Positions 60,001 through 64,000 of a stretch of DNA of 64,000 bases are shown piece after piece (within the stretch, counting starts at the first letter, position 1; every line of letters begins with the position of its first letter). The stretch is taken from positions 1,331,501 to 1,395,500 of the forward strand of contig WPIO01000002.1 in assembly GCA_009760855.2 (NCBI GenBank). Direction: 5' to 3'. The notes under the pieces were generated by a model. That model was not told where the DNA came from and ran no database searches. It saw only the letters and a list, made by a program, of their open reading frames with translations. Source of the stretch: Cristatella mucedo. Lineage: Eukaryota > Bryozoa > Phylactolaemata > Cristatellidae. The position numbers and the translations under genes were made by a program.

Positions 60001-62001
60001 GATTCGCCGGTTGTTGGGAAAGCAGTGCAGGTCAGTAAGAAGTGGTATAATGTGACAGGCGAAGCGTTGGCGATGGACAAGCCTAGCGGCAGAGTTTTGC
60101 ACCAATGTAAACCTCTTAGTGCACAGCTAGGAAGACCTGCAAGTAGCGAGTCACAGTGAGCTTGACAGTTGATCACAAATATATTGATATACTTGACTGG
60201 AGCTCGCTTGCCAGATTTGACATTTTAGCATAAGTGTTTAGCTGATCTACCGCTACTTGTCTGAGTATCTTGTATCAGAGCAGCAGCAAAGAGAGATGTG
60301 ACTATGTGGAAATTACTAAAGTTCTCATAGTCTAGTGTCGACTTCTTAGTAAATGGCTTGAAAAAACCTCTTCGAAGGATGCAGGAACAAAACCCTAGGC
60401 TTAGGATATAATTAATATGTTAGTATGCCGGGCAGCAGCAAATCTTAGGCAGATGGACAGTAAGGGTATGAGGTCTATAGGGGTAGTAGAGGGGAAGGAA
60501 TAGAATGGGGAGAGGAATTTCAAGGATAAGATCAGATTGGGCAGACTCAAAGGTTAACATTGAAGTTGGACAAGGAATGCAAGGTGAAGAATTCAATGGA
60601 AATGTTACCTTGGAGATAGACACTCTTACCATGTACATCTTGCTTACCAAAAAGCCAGAAAACGATGTGCATTTTTGGATTTCTCATCTATAATTCAGTT
60701 TGTTTCTCAGAGAAGCAAGACTTTCCCTCGTGTAGGATGGATCGGTAAGACCTACAGTCGTCCTCGTTTGTCAGTCGAAAGACAGTCAGTCCTGATCGTT
60801 GGCTTGCCTTAAGGTCGTGCTTAGTTCTCCTAACTTGTTCAACGTCTGCAGGAAACCACAGGGCATTAGGACGAGATTCCACACTATGCTTTATTATATT
60901 CATCCAAAACATTGGCCAGTATCGTATCGTAGCTTTAGCAGCCCACTAATGAGGGTAACTCGAATTGATGGTTGAATAGAAGGGGCAAGGGAGACGGTTT
61001 GTGTGTGTGGACAGCATCGACGTCTAGGGTTTAAGGTATTGCTTAAGGTATTATTCGAAGATGAGGGTCTTGAGACCGAACGAGACAGATTCTGCTGAGA
61101 ATAAGATATGCCTGTGGTCAGATGTGCCGAAATGGATGATAATAGGAGTTTACAGCATACCATGGCGTGAGAACATTTGATGGGGAGTGTGACCTTTGCT
61201 ATGATGTAGCCATACACATGATCAACGAGAGAAATGAATTAGCTAATGTATGAAATTAAGCGCAAAGGGCGTGACTGGGTTATCAAAGTAATGCTAAAAT
61301 CCTCTAGTATGAGCAAGGATCTGTTTTCGGAACATAAAAAATAAATTGAATATCTGAAGTGTTAAATAAAGCAAGTCATGGTATTTGTGGGGGGTTATAG
61401 ATTACTACCACTATTGGCAGTATGGTGTTGACTCATGTTCCACTCGAACTTCATGACTCAGAACGTGACTTCTAATTCTGCAGTGGGCAATTCCTTATTA
61501 CCCACTGCAATCGGTGGTTGACAACTATTAATGCATTTTGCTGCTTAATAGATAAGGCTGTACAATCAACTAGCCTATATAGTTACCTTTACCTTTACAT
61601 TTATGAGAATGAGCCAGTTGGTCCGCTTCTTGTGGTTGTCAGTTTTTGGCGATTTTAGCAGTATGCCTGTATTCATCCACCAAATGTCCTTTACCCTCAC
61701 TACCCCAGCCTGCCTGCAGCCCGAGCTAGGCTGCTGGTTGTGCTACTTTCCAGGTGACCACTTTGAGAAGTTGCCGACGTGGTGCCACCCAGAGGATCTG
61801 GTATTTCTCGATCTGTCTGCTTGCCATCCAGACGGCGGTCACACAAGTTTTGGCACGCTGCTTGATCGAATGCAGTCGCTTCGCCACTTGCGGCTAAATT
61901 CCTATTTCCTTACCCATTCGGATGTCACCAAAGTGCTACCCAGGTGCTGTGGTCGCCTGCAGAGCCTTGCCGTCTGCCGCGGCCACGATGAGTCGTGCAC
62001 G
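48054..62001 (+). CDS. FBXL18: F-box/LRR protein resembling FBXL18, 3' part outside window
   Basis: A substrate-receptor subunit of an SCF ubiquitin ligase by family. Exons: 48054-48187, 56353-56903, 57096-57219, 58591-58843, 61720-62001 (448 codons); all joints are in phase. Exon 1 has an ATG and an F-box (VISSLPNEIVCLILSHCGTV). Exon 2 has a first LRR block (YADVSHCTWLRADSFRGL, LKTLLSIDSTV, CKHLETLSVNS). Exon 3 has MLPCLQRLDIREL and FESLHQ. Exon 4 continues LHIEEGTLGNRRVHFVKVLS. Exon 5 has EDLVFLDLSACHPDGG, SLRHLRLNSYFL and RLQSLAVCRG. The order matches FBXL18, including the Cys-Trp-Leu LRR after the F-box. Donors at 48188 (GTGTGT) and 57220 (GTTCCA) are weaker than consensus and were chosen by phase and alignment. 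Intron 1 is 8.2 kb and full of LINEs. The donor at 62002 (GTGAGT) shows the gene continues past the window. Confidence 0.75.
49163..49668 (+). mobile_element. LINE-A 3' portion flanked by AAT repeats
   Basis: Begins right after an (AAT)n run (49139-49162) with AAGGTTTTGTCACTAACTTT, follows the C-terminal coding region (KAWNSLPTCVTTSPDMTTFK) and 3' UTR, hairpin (decayed arms) and tail at 49655-49668. Confidence 0.85.
49660..50560 (-). mobile_element. LINE-A 3' portion, minus strand, tail-to-tail with previous
   Basis: Shares the AAT microsatellite with the plus-strand copy. It runs 3' UTR then a 224-codon frame (50601-49927) from LKRLMLKVGFASISPVESAR through LQLMQNSAARLVCHERCSCH to a premature end after a frameshift in the KSFGD segment. 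Confidence 0.85.
50755..50860 (+). mobile_element. Degraded SINE-2
   Basis: CCTGGATCTTAGCCTAGGGT, a worn B box (GTAGGTTTTAGTTCTATAGC) and GCAATCCTTTATTTTCCTCT follow the SINE-2 order. Confidence 0.5.
51170..51600 (-). mobile_element. LINE-B 3' fragment, minus strand
   Basis: Reversed LINE-B 3' end (TTATCTCCGTATGTAACTCT) followed by its 3' UTR and part of the C-terminal coding region up to about 51600, heavily diverged. Lies in intron 1 of the FBXL18-like gene. Confidence 0.65.
51985..52070 (+). mobile_element. tRNA-like SINE head
   Basis: CAATGGGCAGTCGCTCTCAC and GTAGGCTCGACTCTTCTATG have A-box/B-box spacing, and a T-run follows. The flanking GCCATGC-type repeats suggest a short duplication. 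It is not a functional tRNA. Confidence 0.35.
53272..54231 (-). mobile_element. Inner LINE-A copy, minus strand
   Basis: The tail (AAT)n is at 53272-53289, then hairpin (TAAAGCGCC with matching arm), 3' UTR and an uninterrupted C-terminal coding region. It is 5'-truncated in the KTNLLVMGKPSV segment. Confidence 0.9.
53505..54229 (-). pseudogene. LINE-A ORF2 C-terminal part, uninterrupted
   Basis: About 240 codons without a stop: KTNLLVMGKPSVIQKLERLT, LGVIFQSDLSLDDHISSTVK, SRLDFCNSLLTGLPACAIRR, CHITPLLADLHWLPVKQRID, KRNLKTYLFRTAFSGSL then stop. This is the thumb and C-terminal region downstream of the RT palm. An open frame continues upstream past 54230 into the reversed 3' UTR of the outer copy, but that part is not protein. 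The copy is 5'-truncated and so non-functional, though among the youngest here. Confidence 0.85.
58190..58310 (-). mobile_element. LINE-B terminal fragment
   Basis: Reversed LINE-B end: TTATCTCTATCTGTAACTCC, ACAAAGCCACAAGGACTAAA and GCGGCTTTTGGTATGCATGC. Lies in intron 3 of the FBXL18-like gene. Confidence 0.75.
59640..61230 (-). mobile_element. LINE-C, diverged non-LTR element with RT deleted
   Basis: Minus strand: 61217-60900 and 60912-60688 give an endonuclease-RT linker (SRPNALWFPADVEQVRRTKH, QRSGLTVFRLTNEDDCRSYR), a pattern seen in many CR1/L2/Jockey-like LINEs. The RT palm is missing. 60180-59647 gives the C-terminal part (MVQNSAARLVHRQRFACHII, PLLTDLHCFPNNRRIEFEAL, SYVPKAWNLLPTEIKISPDL), related to but distinct from LINE-A. 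It lies in intron 4 of the FBXL18-like gene. Confidence 0.7.
61425..61605 (+). mobile_element. SINE-2 copy
   Basis: Decayed head, then GCAGTGGGCAATTCCTTATT, ACCCACTGCAATCGGTGGTT and AGATAAGGCTGTACAATCAA, ending in a TTTACC-type repeat just upstream of FBXL18-like exon 5. Confidence 0.7.
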
Positions 62002-62039
62002 GTGAGTGTGAGGCCACTCAGGGTGCATTTTATGTATGG

Positions 62040-62530
62040 GTTCATCTTATGTAAAATATTTTTTACACAAATCATCAAAACCCGTGTCTTATGTACAGGT
62101 GCATCTTATAATTAGGCGTCTAATATTCGCGAAAATACGGTAAGTATTTTTCAACACGAACGGTACCGTGCGTGATATTGAAGGACGATTATTGCTGTCG
62201 ATATTCACGTTTTTACAATTTTCATTCCTAGTTGTAAAAAATTGGGTACCGGTAAACAATAATCGTTGTGGTCCTGCCTCAGATAATTCTTTGATCTAAA
62301 CTAAAAATGGTAATGAAGTCTTATTCACATCCGAAGGGTGATGAAACATTGGACACGTTTTCATACTTGATAAAGGAAAGGAAACCACTGGATATAAATT
62401 GCTCATTGCAGCAGATGGCTAGGCCACCTGCGTCTTATGGAATTTTTTTTACACAAATCGTCAGAACCAGCGTCTTATATATGGGTGCATCTTATAATTA
62501 GGTGCATCTTATAGGCAAAAAATATGGTAG
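62040..62530. repeat. Direct repeats with GTGCATCTTATAATTAG, possible DNA-transposon ends
   Basis: About 75 bp at 62056-62125 (TTTTTTACACAAATCATCAA ... GTGCATCTTATAATTAGGCG) recurs in the same orientation at 62437-62505, each followed by an AAAATACGGTA/AAAATATGGTA end. Multiple TGCATCTTAT motifs occur within each. It resembles termini of DNA transposons, but no transposase is present. Confidence 0.45.
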
Positions 62531-62564
62531 AAGAATCGGAAGTAGCTTTCACCCACTATGCTCG

Positions 62565-62670
62565 CTGCCAGCAATGCGGGATTACAGGATTGCCCAGGCA
62601 CGGCTCTAACCCGCAACCTGGGTCTCGAAGGTTTCGAATGAGTAAAAACTTATTCTGGTAAAGGCCTAGA
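62565..62670 (-). mobile_element. SINE-2 head fragment, minus strand
   Basis: Reversed SINE-2 beginning: CGGGATTACAGGATTGCCCA, a reversed B-box-like CGGCTCTAACCCGCAACCTG and GGGTCTCGAAGG. The body is short. Confidence 0.4.
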
Positions 62671-63334
62671 CCATCACTTTCATGGCTACCCACCAAGCTA
62701 GACAAGGTCAAGCCTGTGATACAGCAACGTCCTTGTCCTATACATGCAAACTGGGTGCTTCACGTTTCTATTACAAATTATTTGCCCGTTGTACCAGGTA
62801 TCATGCTGTTTAATACAAGTCTCAGGTGTAAAAGCACTGCTGCCAGAGGTTTGGCACAGCTCAACCTTCCAATAAACAGCGTTTGAAACCTTCTAATAAA
62901 CAGCAGACAAAACCAAACCTGCTTAGCATGAAATTCGTGGTAGTTTTTTGCTATACTATGGCCCTCGGCTGAAAGCTTTTTGCACATTTGATGTGACCTG
63001 GGCTTTTTTAAGCTCAAAAACATCTAAATTCTTATAAAGGTGCTCCTCTGCAAGTTGTACGTCATAGCAAACACAATATCCTATATCACTTGACATCGAC
63101 AGACCTTGACTTTCGCGCTGTGTCTAAAGCTGCTTGGAGGAACATCACGTCAGTGGTATAAATATCGAGGAAGTGCCCTAAATCCAAACCTCGAAAAGTA
63201 AATGCTTCAAGGAAAGTTAAAAAAGTACAAGGTTGTCAATCGGGATCCTAAGCCTTCTAGTTTTCAGTATGAATTGGACGAACTCATATGCCATGTTTAC
63301 CGTGGTGAAGTGTTCCGTTTCTCAGGTTTGGCCC

Positions 63335-63490
63335 AGGTGTTAAGGTGGTTGCCTTTAAATGACTGATGTCAAGGTGAATGGATTTGATGACCGAGGTTGT
63401 GAGCTCGAGCACTGTGGCATATGTGAAGCGCCTCGGTAGAGATCAAGCTTTCTTAGGGTGCTATACAAATGAATCATCTTTATTTATGTT
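63335..63490 (+). mobile_element. SINE-1 copy
   Basis: Head GGCCCAGGTGTTAAGGTGGT, B-box GTTGTGAGCTCGAGCACTGT, then ATATGTGAAGCGCCTCGGTA, GAGATCAAGCTTTCTTAGGG and TGCTATACAAATGAATCATC. The hairpin is retained with substitutions. Confidence 0.8.
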
Positions 63491-63504
63491 TATCCTCGCA
63501 AAGA

Positions 63505-63830
63505 AGGTTTTTTCACTTTCAGTCCCACCACTCCTTTGCTTCAGCATACCTATCCGACGCTCGTACCTTCAGTTTTTATAATCCCAAAACCTGAAGCTCA
63601 CTACTGACTGAAATCACGACATCGCCTGTCTGTCTTGATGGTTGTTGAAAGGAAGCTGAAAATGCACTTGTTCCTCAAAGAATTTTCCCTATCTATAAAA
63701 ATAGGTACTCATGCATGTTGGAATTGTTCGTGTAATTAGTAATCAATAGACATGCTTCCTTTCTAGCATATTAAGTGTTTAGAAAGAAATTTAATTTTCT
63801 TATGGTACTATAGGCATGTTTTTTCATTAT
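63505..63830 (+). mobile_element. Diverged LINE-A-like 3' end
   Basis: Worn C-terminal coding text (KACTEAHY-like after SAYLSDARTFSFY), 3' UTR, then AGTGTTTAGAAAGAAATTTA, ATTTTCTTATGGTACTATAG in the place of the hairpin and a short ATTATT. Confidence 0.55.
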
Positions 63831-64000
63831 TATAAAGTAGATTATTCTGCGACTGGCACCCTTGCAGAAGGTGGGCTTGTGTGTAAGCCTGTCCATCTGT
63901 ACTTGACATATCGATAGAGACCAAGTGAGTGTTGAGCTAGAGAGTTTTCCATAACACAATTAAAACATAAGCACCATGCACATGAAAGTAAAGATCAGCT

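Noticed and set aside
1-64000. CRISPR array, bacterial operon, phage or plasmid features
   Set aside because: No regularly spaced direct repeats of the right kind, no ribosome-binding sites, and clear spliceosomal introns and animal LINE/SINE content.

Overview
This window is nuclear DNA from a multicellular animal, most likely an invertebrate. It has split genes with GT-AG introns, large introns, animal-specific protein families, and a heavy load of decayed LINEs, SINEs and microsatellites. There are no operons, Shine-Dalgarno sites or bacterial gene packing. I cannot fix the phylum from the sequence alone.

Two host genes are well supported. On the minus strand, about 29.7-20.85 kb, lies an orthologue of NF-kappa-B-inducing kinase (MAP3K14/NIK): nine coding exons are recognisable, with a complete catalytic core and the characteristic C-terminal domain. 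On the plus strand, from 48.05 kb to beyond the right edge, lies an F-box/leucine-rich-repeat gene resembling FBXL18. Five exons chain in phase and the 3' half is outside the window. Two weaker host candidates come from splice phase only: a compact two-exon gene at 41.15-41.60 kb (+), and a four-exon minus-strand candidate at 35.78-33.95 kb with a tentative ELP6-like reading.

Most of the rest is transposon debris. LINE-A is a CR1/L2-like non-LTR family with an APE endonuclease and reverse transcriptase; its 3' end is a hairpin followed by (ATT)n. It occurs about twenty times in both orientations. LINE-B has a different 3' end (GATACATTACATTAC-like tail), and a third, more diverged family (LINE-C) lies at 59.6-61.2 kb. 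Two tRNA-headed SINE families are present; one (SINE-1) carries the LINE-A 3' hairpin, which suggests LINE-A trans-mobilises it.

Layout: 0-20.3 kb is LINE graveyard (nested LINE-B in LINE-A at 4.6-8.9 kb, fold-back junctions at 9-11 kb), with unassigned DNA at 0.35-3.4, 11.6-14.2 and 16.2-18.0 kb. 20.8-29.8 kb is the NIK gene. 30-41 kb holds SINEs, AT-rich repeats and weak gene candidates. 42.5-47.2 kb is almost featureless. 48-64 kb is the FBXL18-like gene, whose introns hold LINE and SINE insertions.

Functionally, NIK drives non-canonical NF-kappa-B signalling in vertebrates and FBXL18 is a substrate receptor of SCF ubiquitin ligases. Nothing here links the two beyond proximity.
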